Source of the DNA: Pedobacter sp. Leaf216
GTDB lineage: Bacteria > Bacteroidota > Bacteroidia > Sphingobacteriales > Sphingobacteriaceae
Direction: 5' to 3'
Length of the DNA stretch: 64,000 bases
Assembly: GCF_001421515.1 (NCBI RefSeq)
Contig: NZ_LMKM01000037.1
Coordinates: 124,001 to 188,000, forward strand
Below are positions 28,001-39,571 of this stretch, in pieces. The position numbers were made by a program, and so were the translations under genes. The notes under the pieces were generated by a model, which saw nothing but the letters and a program-made list of their open reading frames with translations, had not been told where the DNA came from and searched no databases. Position 1 is the first letter of the stretch, and each line of letters opens with the position of its first letter.

Positions 28001-29323
28001 AGGTGCACGGTTTAATAATACCGGGTGACCTTTTAATACATTTTCTAAAATATCCCAAACTAACGGATCTTTTCTATCAACGATTTTCTTAGCAGATTTA
28101 ACTGTTTTTACAACACCACGCTCAATCATCTTACGGATAATGAATGGTTTGTAAAGTTCAGCAGCCATATCTTTAGGAATACCGCACTCGTGTAATTTAA
28201 GGCTAGGCCCTACAACAATTACCGAACGAGCTGAATAATCCACACGTTTACCCAATAAATTCTGACGGAAACGACCTTGTTTACCTTTCAAGATATCTGA
28301 AAGCGATTTCAAAGCACGGTTACCTTCAGTTTTTACCGCGTTAACTTTACGTGAGTTATCGAATAACGAATCTACAGCTTCCTGCAACATACGTTTTTCG
28401 TTACGTAAAATTACCTCTGGTGCTTTAATCTCGATCAAACGTTTTAAACGGTTGTTACGGATAATTACACGACGGTATAAATCATTTAAATCTGAAGTTG
28501 CAAAACGGCCACCTTCTAATGGAACTAAAGGACGTAATTCTGGTGGAATAACCGGAACAATTTTAACAATCATCCACTCAGGGCGATTCTCAATACGTGT
28601 ATTAGCACCACGGAAAGCTTCAACAACCTGAAGACGTTTTAAAGCCTCATTTTTACGTTGTTGAGAAGTTTCGTTAGCAGCCTGGTGACGTAAATCATAA
28701 GATAAAGTATCTAAATCAATACGTTTTAATAAATCTTCTAATGCTTCAGCACCCATTTTGGCGATGAATTTATTAGGATCTTTATCATCTAAATATTGGT
28801 TTTCTTTAGGTAATTTATCTAAAATATCTAAATATTCTTCTTCCGTTAAGAAGTCCATATAGTTGATACCTTCTTCAGCCATTAAGCCTGATTGAATAAC
28901 TACGTAACGCTCATAGTAGATAATTAAATCTAATTTTTTAGTAGGTAAACCTAATAAATAACCGATTTTGTTTGGTAAAGAGCGGAAGTACCAGATGTGT
29001 GCAACAGGAACCACTAAAGCAATGTGTCCCATACGCTCACGACGTACTTTTTTCTCAGTTACTTCAACACCACAACGATCGCAAACAATACCTTTATAAC
29101 GGATACGTTTGTATTTACCGCAATGACATTCGTAATCTTTTACCGGACCAAAAATACGCTCACAGAACAAACCATCACGTTCAGGTTTGTAAGTACGGTA
29201 ATTAATGGTTTCTGGTTTCAACACCTCACCGCTTGAACGTTCCAAAATAATTTCTGGAGACGATAAGCTAATCGTGATTGATGTGAAATTGCTTTTTAAT
29301 TTATTATCCTTTTTGTAAGACAT
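25037..29323 (-). CDS. rpoC: RNA polymerase subunit beta'
   Basis: A 1428-residue catalytic subunit of RNA polymerase. Visible: the N-terminal zinc-binding motif CHCGKYKRIRYKGIVCDRCG (about 66-85), the catalytic NADFDGDQMAVH (three Asp near residues 470-480), RAPTLHRLGIQAF, the second zinc site (CESKRGVCALCYG) and the trigger-loop/bridge region up to GEPGTQLTLRTFHVGG. Length is that of Bacteroidota RpoC. Last gene of the rplKAJL-rpoBC unit; a 75-bp spacer with a palindromic repeat separates it from rpoB. Confidence 0.98.
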   Translation of the reverse strand: MSYKKDNKLKSNFTSITISLSSPEIILERSSGEVLKPETINYRTYKPERDGLFCERIFGPVKDYECHCGKYKRIRYKGIVCDRCGVEVTEKKVRRERMGHIALVVPVAHIWYFRSLPNKIGYLLGLPTKKLDLIIYYERYVVIQSGLMAEEGINYMDFLTEEEYLDILDKLPKENQYLDDKDPNKFIAKMGAEALEDLLKRIDLDTLSYDLRHQAANETSQQRKNEALKRLQVVEAFRGANTRIENRPEWMIVKIVPVIPPELRPLVPLEGGRFATSDLNDLYRRVIIRNNRLKRLIEIKAPEVILRNEKRMLQEAVDSLFDNSRKVNAVKTEGNRALKSLSDILKGKQGRFRQNLLGKRVDYSARSVIVVGPSLKLHECGIPKDMAAELYKPFIIRKMIERGVVKTVKSAKKIVDRKDPLVWDILENVLKGHPVLLNRAPTLHRLGIQAFQPKLIEGKAIQLHPLVCTAFNADFDGDQMAVHLPLGNAAILEAQVLMLAAHNILNPANGTPITVPSQDMVLGLYYITKGRRTDDSRVVKGQDSNFYSPEEVIIAYNEKELDLHAFIKVRVNVKQADGSIVNKLTETTVGRVLFNQMVPEEVGYINELLTKKSLRDIIGEVVKMTGMARASQFLDDIKELGFRMAFQGGLSFNLQDVNIPVEKHTLLEQAAAEVEEVRNNYNMGFITNNERYNQIIDIWTRINNRLTTFVMTQLSSDNQGFNSVYMMLDSGARGSKEQIRQLCGMRGLMAKPQKSGSGGDIIENPILSNFKEGLSVLEYFISTHGARKGLADTALKTADAGYLTRRLHDVAQDMIVNDNDCGTLRGMYTTALKDQEDIVEPLYDRILGRTSLHDVYNPLDNTLLVGAGEDINEDVAKLIEESPLEGIEIRSVLTCESKRGVCALCYGRNLASGKRVQRGEAVGVIAAQSIGEPGTQLTLRTFHVGGTASNIAAESNIVAKFDGVIEFENIRTVDTQTEDGTVQVVLGRSGEFKIVEPGTGRIIVTNNIPYGAFLFVKEGDKLSKGDKICSWDPYNAVILSEFAGKAQFDAIIEGVTFREESDEQTGHREKVIIDTRDKTKNPSVQIVDKKGEFIKGYNIPVGAHVSVDEGEAIQTGQIIAKIPRATGKTRDITGGLPRVTELFEARNPSNPAVVTEIDGVVTLGGVKRGNREITIESKDGEVKKYLVPLSKHILVQDNDFVKAGMPLSDGSISPADILSIKGPAAVQEYLVNGIQEVYRLQGVKINDKHFEVIVHQMMQKVHIEDPGDTIFLENNAVDRWDFADENDAMYDKKVVEDAGDSTDLKPGQIVSLRRLRDENSQLKRKDLKQITVRDARPATASSILQGITRASLGTKSFISAASFQETTKVLNEAAIAGKRDNMLGLKENVIVGHLIPSGTGVRGYERIIVGSQEEYDKLLASKQEEVEA

Positions 29324-29339
29324 ACTTATGTAAGGTTAA

Positions 29340-29396
29340 AGCGGAAAGCTTAAAGACCAAAGCTGCTTTGAGCTTTAGTCTTTAGTCTTTCGGCTT
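29340..29396. repeat. Palindromic AAAGC/GCTTT repeat in the rpoB-rpoC spacer
   Basis: The plus strand reads GCGGAAAGCTTAAAGACC-AAAGC then GCTTTGAGCTTTAGTCTTTAGTCTTTCGGCTT, an imperfect inverted repeat. The words GTCTTTCGGCTT and AAAGACTAAAGC-like are shared with the element at 41793-41902 and, more loosely, with 9541-9645. It would form a hairpin in the rpoBC mRNA. Confidence 0.75.
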
Positions 29397-29398
29397 AA

Positions 29399-33202
<3,804 letters not shown>

Positions 33203-33301
33203 TGGACTAAAAGATTTTAGTTTAAGAATAAACTATTTGTTTGGTTTCGGTTTCAAGCATTCTCATTAACCAAACAAAATGAGATGTTTATAAACAGGTA
33301 A

Positions 33302-33328
33302 AGACACCGACATTTTCAGTCGGTGTCT
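33302..33328 (-). terminator. Hairpin between rplL and rpoB (possible attenuator)
   Basis: Perfect 10-bp stem AGACACCGAC (33302-33311) with GTCGGTGTCT (33319-33328), loop of seven. On the minus strand the hairpin is followed only by TTACCTGTTT, a poor U-run, so partial termination or RNA processing is more likely than full termination. Other bacteria also attenuate at this junction to make more L7/L12 than polymerase. Confidence 0.65.
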
Positions 33329-33359
33329 AATACATTTTTAGCTTAGCTAAGTTAAGTGA

Positions 33360-33737
33360 TTACTTAATCTCAACTACTGCTCCAGCTTCTTCTAATTGTT
33401 TTTTAAGAGCTTCAGCTTCGTCTTTAGATACACCAGCTTTTAATTCTTTTGGTGCTCCGTCTACTAAGTCTTTTGCTTCTTTCAAACCAAGGCCAGTTAA
33501 GTCTTTAACAAGTTTCACAACTGCTAATTTAGCGCCACCAGCTTCTTTTAAGATAACATCAAATGATGTTTTTTCTGCAGCAGCAGCAGGTGCATCACCA
33601 CCAGCAGCAGGACCAGCAACTACAGCAGCAGCTGCAGGCTCGATACCATACTCGTCTTTTAAGATTTGAGCTAATTCGTTAACTTCTTTAACGGTTAAGT
33701 TTACTAATTGCTCAGCAAACGATTTTAAATCTGCCAT
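33360..33737 (-). CDS. rplL: Ribosomal protein bL12 (L7/L12)
   Basis: A 125-residue stalk protein. N-terminal dimerization helices (1-30: LKSFAEQLVNLTVKEVNELAQIL), an Ala-rich hinge (about 36-55), and a C-terminal domain that recruits translational GTPases, with EKTSFDVILKEAGG and VKLVKDLTGLGLKEAKDLVD. Present in several copies per ribosome bound to L10. Lies 64 bp after rplJ. Confidence 0.98.
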   Translation of the reverse strand: MADLKSFAEQLVNLTVKEVNELAQILKDEYGIEPAAAAVVAGPAAGGDAPAAAAEKTSFDVILKEAGGAKLAVVKLVKDLTGLGLKEAKDLVDGAPKELKAGVSKDEAEALKKQLEEAGAVVEIK

Positions 33738-33801
33738 TTTATTAAGATTTTAAAAATTTACGTAAAAATAATTTTGTTTTATTGCGAACTTAAGGTGTTC
33801 G

Positions 33802-34323
33802 TTAACCTTCTCTCTCTTGTAGAGTTTTAACAATTCCTGCAATTTTGCCTCCGCTTGATTTAAGCGCAGATATAACATTCTTAGCTGGTGATTGTAATAA
33901 TCCAACGATATCTCCGATAAGCTCTTCTCTTGATTTCAAGCTTACTAAGTTATTCAATTGGTCATCGCCAACATAAACTGATGAATCTATAAATGCTGCT
34001 TTAAGCAATGGTTTATCAGATGTTCTTCTCAAAGCTTTAATCAACTTAGCCGGAGCGTTTGCTGTTTTTGAGAATAATAATGATGATGAACCTTTAAGGG
34101 CATCGTATATCTCAGAAGCGTCGCCGTCTAAACCTTCAATCGCTTTGCGGATTAAAGAGTTTTTAGCAACTTTCATGATGATATCACCTTCAAAACATTT
34201 GCGACGGATGTTATTAATCTGCTCAACAGAAAGGCTAGAAGTATCAGCAATATAAAAATTGCCATACTCTTGCATTTGTCCTTGTAGTTCTAAAACTACT
34301 TCGTTTTTTTCTTCTCTGTTCAT
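33802..34323 (-). CDS. rplJ: Ribosomal protein uL10
   Basis: A 173-residue stalk base protein that anchors L7/L12 to 23S rRNA. N-terminal domain MNREEKNEVVLELQGQMQ... with SSLSVEQINNIRRKC and VAKNSLIRKAIEG; C-terminal helix (about 140-173) that binds L12 dimers. Start ATG is 2 bp after the rplA stop, implying coupled translation. In many bacteria L10 binds the rplJ leader to regulate the operon; with almost no leader here, that control would have to act elsewhere (inference). Confidence 0.97.
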   Translation of the reverse strand: MNREEKNEVVLELQGQMQEYGNFYIADTSSLSVEQINNIRRKCFEGDIIMKVAKNSLIRKAIEGLDGDASEIYDALKGSSSLLFSKTANAPAKLIKALRRTSDKPLLKAAFIDSSVYVGDDQLNNLVSLKSREELIGDIVGLLQSPAKNVISALKSSGGKIAGIVKTLQEREG

Positions 34324-34325
34324 GA

Positions 34326-35024
34326 TTAAATCCCCGCTACTGATTTTGTTTCAATTGCAATTCCAGGACTCATTGTAGAAGACACGTGAATGCTCTTAAA
34401 ATAAGTTCCTTTAGCAGCAGATGGTTTTAATTTTGAAATTACCTGAATGATTTCAAGTGCATTCTCATAAATCTTATCTGCTGGGAATGATACTTTCCCT
34501 ATTGAAGCGTGTATAATACCGCTTTTGTCTACTTTAAAATCAATCTTACCTGCTTTAACCTCTGTTACAGCTTTACCAACTTCGTTAGTTACTGTACCAG
34601 ATTTTGGGTTTGGCATTAAGTTCCTTGGACCTAAAACGCGGCCTAATTTACCTACTTTTGCCATACAAGCTGGTGTTGTGATAATAATGTCTACATCGGT
34701 CCAACCACCTTCAATTTTAGCCACATATTCGTCTAAACCTACGAAGTCTGCGCCGGCTGCTTTTGCTTCTTCTTCCTTATCAGGAGTTACTAAAGCTAAA
34801 ACACGAACAGTTTTACCTGTACCGTGTGGTAAAGTAGCAATACCACGTACCATTTGATTCGCTTTACGCGGATCAACACCTAAAGATACATCAATATCAA
34901 CTGATGCGTCAAATTTAGTGGTAGTGATTTCTTTTACCAAAGCAGCAGCAGCCTGTAAAGTATAAGCTTTACCAGCTTCTATTTTAGCGTGTGCCTTTTT
35001 TTGATTTTTAGTTAATTTCGCCAC
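34326..35024 (-). CDS. rplA: Ribosomal protein uL1
   Basis: A 232-residue L1-stalk protein that binds 23S rRNA and moves deacylated tRNA. Canonical blocks: VDIDVSLGVDPRKANQMVRG, TLPHGTGKTVRVLAL and CMAKVGKLGRVLGPRNLMPNPKSGTV (quoted in part, about 122-150). The start codon is GTG (35024). L1 commonly represses translation of the rplK-rplA mRNA by binding near the rplK start. Lies 20 bp after rplK. Confidence 0.98.
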   Translation of the reverse strand: MAKLTKNQKKAHAKIEAGKAYTLQAAAALVKEITTTKFDASVDIDVSLGVDPRKANQMVRGIATLPHGTGKTVRVLALVTPDKEEEAKAAGADFVGLDEYVAKIEGGWTDVDIIITTPACMAKVGKLGRVLGPRNLMPNPKSGTVTNEVGKAVTEVKAGKIDFKVDKSGIIHASIGKVSFPADKIYENALEIIQVISKLKPSAAKGTYFKSIHVSSTMSPGIAIETKSVAGI

Positions 35025-35044
35025 TGTTGTAAACTGTTTTTTAA

Positions 35045-35488
35045 TTAATTGTTCCAGGGTGCGTCACCAGAAACGGTGATTCCCATACTGCGTGCTGTAC
35101 CAGCAACCATACTCATTGCAGATTCGATTGTAAATGCATTTAAATCAGGCATTTTATCTTCAGCAATAACTTTAATCTGGTCCCAGGTCACCGATCCAAC
35201 TTTTTTACGGTTAGGCTCAGCAGAACCACTCTGTAATTTAGTAGCATCTTTTAATTGGATAGCTACAGGAGGGGTTTTGATGATGAAATCGAATGACTTA
35301 TCAGCATAAACAGTAATTACAACTGGCAATACTTTACCTGCTTTATCTTGGGTACGAGCGTTGTACTGTTTGCAAAACTCCATAATGTTCACCCCTTTAG
35401 CACCTAATGCAGGTCCTACTGGTGGCGATGGATTTGCCGCTCCGCCTTTGATCTGTAATTTGATCATTGCACTGACTTCTTTTGCCAT
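35045..35488 (-). CDS. rplK: Ribosomal protein uL11
   Basis: A 147-residue protein of the GTPase-associated centre. IKLQIKGGAANPSPPVGPALG near the start and GSVTWDQIKVIAEDKMPDLNAF in the C-terminal rRNA-binding domain are canonical; AGTARSMGITV ends the domain. First gene of the ribosomal part of the operon here, separated from nusG by an unrelated gene, with its own promoter-like element about 90 bp upstream. Confidence 0.98.
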   Translation of the reverse strand: MAKEVSAMIKLQIKGGAANPSPPVGPALGAKGVNIMEFCKQYNARTQDKAGKVLPVVITVYADKSFDFIIKTPPVAIQLKDATKLQSGSAEPNRKKVGSVTWDQIKVIAEDKMPDLNAFTIESAMSMVAGTARSMGITVSGDAPWNN

Positions 35489-35580
35489 TTTGTGTTTTTT
35501 GTTTATTTAAAACTCAATGTTAAATATTGGAAGCATGTAACATTTAATTCCTTATAGCTCCTATAAAGCTTAAAGGACTG

Positions 35581-35613
35581 CAAAGATATGGATAATCTTA
35601 CAGTCCCACAATA
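35581..35613 (-). promoter_or_regulatory. Promoter of the rplK-rpoC operon
   Basis: Minus strand: TATTG (35609-35613) as -33 and TATCTTTG (35581-35588), an exact TANNTTTG -7 element, 20 nt apart. The predicted start near 35575 gives a leader of roughly 87 nt before rplK, room for an L1-type control site. It lies just past the stop of the inserted gene. Confidence 0.7.
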
Positions 35614-35630
35614 GTTTGAGAAAAATATAT

Positions 35631-36149
35631 TTATTTTGTATTCAACATATCCAAAACTTCCTTATGCCTTCCAACTATTTCATTATTTGATAATGCGATG
35701 GAAGCATTCGGCCTTACTATAGCCTTTATCAATTTGTGATCATAAAGGTAATATCTGGTTTCGAACGTATTTTTAACTTTAGAATCTTTCAGGTACATCG
35801 GCTTATCATAAAATGTTTCCTTTCTGAAAAGAAAATATAAACCATTAGCATTAATATAGTAATCTTCTTCCGTCTTTCCCATTTCGCCATAAAAGATACA
35901 ATGGATCTTTTTTAGCGTTTGTTTATCGTAGTAACCTATTACCTCCCCGCCCTCTGCCGACATTGATGAAGCGTTTTTAACTTTCTTTTTATAAAATCTT
36001 AAACGATTATTAATAGTAGAATAATCTGCTTGTATTTTCTTAAGGATAACCGCCGTATCAACTAACGGTGTAATTAAATAACGATCCGCACTAAAACCAA
36101 CCGTAGCAAAGCAAAATATACAAATCAAAAATACCACGAATCCTTTCAT
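35631..36149 (-). CDS. Secreted hypothetical protein inserted between nusG and rplK
   Basis: A 172-residue protein with a signal peptide (GFVVFLICIFCFATVGFSA) and a mixed alpha/beta body of polar residues; no known motif is recognised. It contains KIHCIFYGEMGKTEEDYYINANGLYFLFRKE (quoted only as residues near 81-111) typical of small periplasmic Bacteroidota proteins of unknown role. It interrupts the nearly universal nusG-rplK junction, with the nusG terminator upstream and the rplK promoter just downstream, so it is a late insertion with its own expression. Function unknown. Confidence 0.7.
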   Translation of the reverse strand: MKGFVVFLICIFCFATVGFSADRYLITPLVDTAVILKKIQADYSTINNRLRFYKKKVKNASSMSAEGGEVIGYYDKQTLKKIHCIFYGEMGKTEEDYYINANGLYFLFRKETFYDKPMYLKDSKVKNTFETRYYLYDHKLIKAIVRPNASIALSNNEIVGRHKEVLDMLNTK

Positions 36150-36211
36150 TGCTATTTGGATTATATTTTTTTAAAGATATAAAAAACAACGAATCATAAT
36201 TTCCTAAAATA

Positions 36212-36251
36212 TCTAAAACAAAAAAGCCTTAGAAAACAATTCTAAGGCTTT
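36212..36251 (-). terminator. Terminator of secE-nusG
   Basis: Perfect 12-bp stem AAAGCCTTAGAA (36223-36234) with TTCTAAGGCTTT (36240-36251); on the minus strand a T-rich tail follows. It isolates nusG from the genes downstream. Confidence 0.9.
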
Positions 36252-36271
36252 ATATATTTAAAAATAAAATT

Positions 36272-36811
36272 TTACTCTTTTTCCACTTGCATGTAGTTAA
36301 GCTCAAGCGGTGTTTTACGACCAAAGATTTTAACCATTACTTTTAGTTTTTTCTTCTCTTCATTTACCTCTTCGATAATACCAGAGAAACCATTGAAAGG
36401 CCCGTCCATTACTTTAATGCCTTCGCCAACATAATAAGGAACATTCATGGTTTCACCTTGTTCGCTCATTTCATCAACCACACCTAAAATACGGTTAACT
36501 TCTGCCTGGCGCATTGGAATTGGATTACCAGCTTTATCACCAAGGAAACCAATAACGCTATTAATTCCTTTAATGATGTGCTCTAACTCTCCGTCTAATG
36601 TAGCTTCGATTAAAACATAACCAGGGTAAAAGTTACGTTCTTTGGCAATTTTTTTACCATCTTTCATCTGGTAATATTTTTCCATTGGTATTAATACCTG
36701 TGGAACCAAATGAGAGAAACCTAAACGGCTGATCTCAGCATCTATGTACTGTTTTACTTTCTTCTCTTTTCCGCTAACAGCCCTTACAACGTACCACTTT
36801 AGATCGCTCAT
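36272..36811 (-). CDS. nusG: Transcription antitermination factor NusG
   Basis: A 179-residue NusG: NGN domain (1-110; KWYVVRAVSGKEKKVKQYID and RNFYPGYVLIEA) that binds the polymerase clamp, and a C-terminal KOW domain (about 125-179; DGPFNGFSGIIEEVNEEKKKLKVMV quoted in part) that contacts Rho or ribosomal S10. Length is ordinary. Directly follows secE with a 9-bp gap and is terminated before the inserted gene. Confidence 0.97.
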   Translation of the reverse strand: MSDLKWYVVRAVSGKEKKVKQYIDAEISRLGFSHLVPQVLIPMEKYYQMKDGKKIAKERNFYPGYVLIEATLDGELEHIIKGINSVIGFLGDKAGNPIPMRQAEVNRILGVVDEMSEQGETMNVPYYVGEGIKVMDGPFNGFSGIIEEVNEEKKKLKVMVKIFGRKTPLELNYMQVEKE

Positions 36812-36820
36812 TAGTAAATA

Positions 36821-37018
36821 TTAATTAGAAAGTGATTTATAAAAAGTATCTAACACAAATGTAGATCCTTTATCCATTGCAAAAATAACCAATGCAATAA
36901 TTAAAGAAGCCACCAATACAAGGATTGCAGAACTCTGCAATTCACCCCAAGTAGGCCATGTAACCTTATTGGTCATTTCATCGTACGATTCTTTTATAAA
37001 CTCAACTACTTTAGCCAT
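36821..37018 (-). CDS. secE: Preprotein translocase subunit SecE
   Basis: A 65-residue single-span SecE: FIKESYDEMTNKVTWPTWGEL (amphipathic helix and the conserved KVTWPT hinge) then one membrane helix (SAILVLVASLIIALVIFAMD). It clamps SecY in the SecYEG channel. The start is taken at ATG 37018 (MAKVVEF); the longer upstream frame runs into a palindromic repeat and is not believed. Confidence 0.95.
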   Translation of the reverse strand: MAKVVEFIKESYDEMTNKVTWPTWGELQSSAILVLVASLIIALVIFAMDKGSTFVLDTFYKSLSN

Positions 37019-37031
37019 ATTATAATGATTA

Positions 37032-37101
37032 AATGATTGAGTTAGTGAGCGAAAGAATGAAAAAACATTCAATCATTAAAACATTCACTAATTCAATCAT
37101 T
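37032..37101. repeat. Imperfect inverted repeat upstream of secE
   Basis: AATGATTGAGTTAGTGAG (37032-37049) and TTCACTAATTCAATCATT (37084-37101) match at 16 of 18 positions. Similar words (GATTGAATGAAAGAATGA, TCATTAAAACATT) recur at 38818-38880, also in a spacer of this operon. Confidence 0.75.
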
Positions 37102-37109
37102 AATTTGAG

Positions 37110-37180
37110 CACGGGAACAAGGATTCGAACCCTGATCAAAGGTTTTGGAGACCTCTATTCTACCGTTGAACTATTCCCGT
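37110..37180 (-). tRNA. tRNA-Trp(CCA)
   Basis: The minus strand folds as a cloverleaf: acceptor ACGGGAA/TTCCCGT, anticodon stem GAGGT with loop CTCCAAA (anticodon CCA), T arm CAGGG-TTCGAAC-CCTTG. The discriminator is G; the CCA end is not encoded. It lies between tufA and secE as in many bacteria. Confidence 0.95.
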
Positions 37181-37186
37181 AATTAG

Positions 37187-37224
37187 AAAGCAAAGTGCTT
37201 AAGCGTGCTCAAACACTTTGCTTT
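37187..37224 (-). other. Hairpin between tufA and tRNA-Trp
   Basis: Stem AAAGCAAAGTG (37187-37197) with CACTTTGCTTT (37214-37224), 11 bp perfect. No U-run follows on the minus strand and the tRNA begins six bases later, so it may be a processing signal or a partial terminator for tufA. Confidence 0.55.
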
Positions 37225-37263
37225 TCTTATTTATTTAAGTTCCGATAAATCGGAATTTAAAAT

Positions 37264-38451
37264 TTATTTTAAAATTTCAGTTACCTGACCAGCACCTACT
37301 GTTCTACCACCTTCACGGATAGCGAAACGTAGACCTTTTTCCATTGCGATAGCGTTGATCAACTTTACAGTGATTGTAACGTTATCACCTGGCATTACCA
37401 TCTCAGTACCTTCAGCTAGTGAAATCTCACCAGTAACATCTGTGGTACGGAAATAGAATTGAGGACGGTATTTGTTGAAGAATGGAGTGTGACGACCACC
37501 TTCTGCTTTTGATAATACATAGATCTCAGCTTTGAAATCTGTGTGAGGAGTTACTGAACCTGGTTTACAGATTACCATACCACGACGGATATCAGTTTTC
37601 TCAATACCACGTAACAATAAACCTACGTTATCACCTGCTTCACCATAATCTAAGATCTTACGGAACATCTCAACACCAGTTACTGTAGATTTTAAGTTCT
37701 CAGCACCCATACCTAAGATTTCAACCGGATCTCCAGAGTTGATTACACCACGCTCAATACGACCAGTTGCTACAGTACCACGACCAGTGATCGAGAATAC
37801 ATCTTCAACAGGCATCAAGAATGGAAGCTCAGTTAAACGTGGAGGAATTGGAATGTAGCTGTCAACAGCATCCATTAATTCCATAATTTTTGCTACCCAT
37901 TTAGCATCTCCGTTCAAACCACCTAAAGCAGAACCTTGAATAACAGGAATATCATCACCAGGGAAATCGTAGAACGATAATAATTCACGAACTTCCATTT
38001 CTACTAATTCTAATAATTCAGGATCATCAACCATATCCACTTTGTTCATGAATACAACCAATGAAGGTACACCAACCTGACGAGCCAATAGGATGTGCTC
38101 ACGAGTTTGTGGCATTGGACCATCAGTAGCAGCAACAACGATAATAGCACCATCCATTTGAGCCGCACCTGTAACCATGTTTTTAACATAATCCGCGTGA
38201 CCTGGACAATCTACGTGTGCGTAGTGACGGTTTGCAGTTGAATACTCAACGTGCGCAGTATTAATTGTAATACCTCTTTCTTTTTCCTCAGGAGCTGAGT
38301 CAATTGAATCGAATGAACGTGCCTCAGATAAACCTGCATCAGCTAAAACTTTTGTAATAGCTGCTGTTAAAGTTGTTTTACCGTGATCGACGTGACCGAT
38401 TGTACCGATGTTTAAGTGCGGTTTACTACGGTCAAATTTTTCTTTTGCCAT
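37264..38451 (-). CDS. tuf: Elongation factor Tu
   Basis: A 395-residue GTPase that brings aminoacyl-tRNA to the ribosome. G1 GHVDHGKT (about 19-26), switch I region ERGITINTAHVEY, G3 DCPGHADY, G4 NKVDMVDD, G5-like SALGG, then domains 2 and 3 ending GRTVGAGQVTEILK. Almost universal length. Placed between tRNA-Thr(GGT) and tRNA-Trp in the classical tRNA-tuf-secE-nusG order. Confidence 0.98.
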   Translation of the reverse strand: MAKEKFDRSKPHLNIGTIGHVDHGKTTLTAAITKVLADAGLSEARSFDSIDSAPEEKERGITINTAHVEYSTANRHYAHVDCPGHADYVKNMVTGAAQMDGAIIVVAATDGPMPQTREHILLARQVGVPSLVVFMNKVDMVDDPELLELVEMEVRELLSFYDFPGDDIPVIQGSALGGLNGDAKWVAKIMELMDAVDSYIPIPPRLTELPFLMPVEDVFSITGRGTVATGRIERGVINSGDPVEILGMGAENLKSTVTGVEMFRKILDYGEAGDNVGLLLRGIEKTDIRRGMVICKPGSVTPHTDFKAEIYVLSKAEGGRHTPFFNKYRPQFYFRTTDVTGEISLAEGTEMVMPGDNVTITVKLINAIAMEKGLRFAIREGGRTVGAGQVTEILK

Positions 38452-38577
38452 TTTATTTATAACTAATTAGTAGGTTAACTTTTTATTAATTTTTATTTAT
38501 TGTTTTGATGCAATGCAACACAAAAAACCTTGTCTACACTGCATATTAAACAGATTTAACAAAGCTTTATTATCCTG

Positions 38578-38649
<72 letters not shown>

Positions 38650-38732
38650 TTTTTAGTTTCCAGTTCCAGCCTTTTAGTTTTAACCAAATTAAAACTGTAA
38701 CCAATAACTGCCCACTTTTCTAATCTTATTGG

Positions 38733-38805
38733 AGCGGAAGACGAGGTTCGAACTCGCGACCTATAGCTTGGAAGGCTATCGCTCTACCAACTGAGCTACT
38801 TCCGC
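38733..38805 (-). tRNA. tRNA-Gly(TCC)
   Basis: Acceptor GCGGAAG/CTTCCGC, anticodon stem ATAGC/GCTAT with loop CTTCCAA (anticodon TCC), T arm CGAGG-type with TTCGAAC loop. Discriminator T followed by genomic CCA (38730-38732), the only tRNA of the cluster with an encoded CCA. Confidence 0.95.
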
Positions 38806-38817
38806 TTTTAAAAACTA

Positions 38818-38880
38818 GTGATTGATTGAATGAAAGAATGAGAGATTTATTCTATCATTAAAACATTTGGTCATTCATTT
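38818..38880. repeat. Copy of the GATTGAATGAAAGAATGA repeat between tRNAs
   Basis: GTGATTGATTGAATGAAAGAATGA ... TCATTAAAACATTTGGTCATTCATT (quoted in pieces) repeats the words of the element at 37032-37101. It occupies the spacer between tRNA-Tyr and tRNA-Gly and would be cut out during tRNA processing. Confidence 0.65.
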
Positions 38881-38886
38881 AAAGTG

Positions 38887-38969
38887 TGGGGAGAGAAGGA
38901 TTCGAACCTTCGAAATCTTGCGATAACAGAGTTACAGTCTGTCCCATTTGGCCGCTCTGGAATCTCCCC
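38887..38969 (-). tRNA. tRNA-Tyr(GTA)
   Basis: A class II tRNA of 83 nt with a long variable arm. Acceptor GGGGAGA/TCTCCCC, anticodon stem ACAGA/TCTGT with loop CTGTAAC (anticodon GTA), T loop TTCGAAT. Discriminator A. Confidence 0.95.
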
Positions 38970-39008
38970 ATTTTTTACTTCAAAATGCTAACACTTTAAA
39001 ATAAAAAG

Positions 39009-39081
<73 letters not shown>

Positions 39082-39209
39082 TTTAAATTTTGTGCAATGA
39101 TACGAAAAATCTTCATTTTTCATACTATCAACGTGTTTTTTTAAAACTTTTATCTTTTTAAAGAACAACCCTTTTCTGATTGGCTTAACACCGTTTCCGA
39201 AAGGGAATG

Positions 39210-39240
39210 CAAATATACACACTTATATTTCACTTCAAAA
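39210..39240 (-). promoter_or_regulatory. Promoter of the tRNA-tufA operon
   Basis: Minus strand TTTTG (39236-39240) and TATATTTG (39210-39217), an exact TANNTTTG match, 18 nt apart. The predicted start near 39204 is about 120 nt ahead of tRNA-Thr(TGT). Confidence 0.65.
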
Positions 39241-39571
39241 TAAATTTGAAAAAAAATAGAGAACTTTTTTAGTGTTTTAACCCAAAAGCCGCGATTTACA
39301 ATAATAGATACTTCATAATCAGCCCCTTTGCTATTGTATAAAAATGCATTATTATTTTTAACTTTTAATACGTTTTAAGCAATGTGAATCGGTTTTTAGC
39401 CTTAACCCTTATTTTACGCTTTTACCTAGTTGGTTAAAACATGCGTACACACTTAGCTGATTAATTCAAATAGTATATGTTTCTTAAAAAACTTCAAAAC
39501 ATTACTTAGTTAATCATTTTTTTGATTGATCATTATAATGGAGAAAATGTTTACCATGAAAATGTATTTCA
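39241..39571. other. Gene-free spacer between the tRNA operon and hpf
   Basis: AT-rich (many A/T runs), with no supported gene and no strong palindrome. Nothing further is seen in it. Confidence 0.5.

Noticed and set aside
36821..37072. A longer SecE with 18 extra N-terminal residues
   Set aside because: The extension is encoded by the upstream inverted repeat, and the inner ATG at 37018 gives the usual SecE length.
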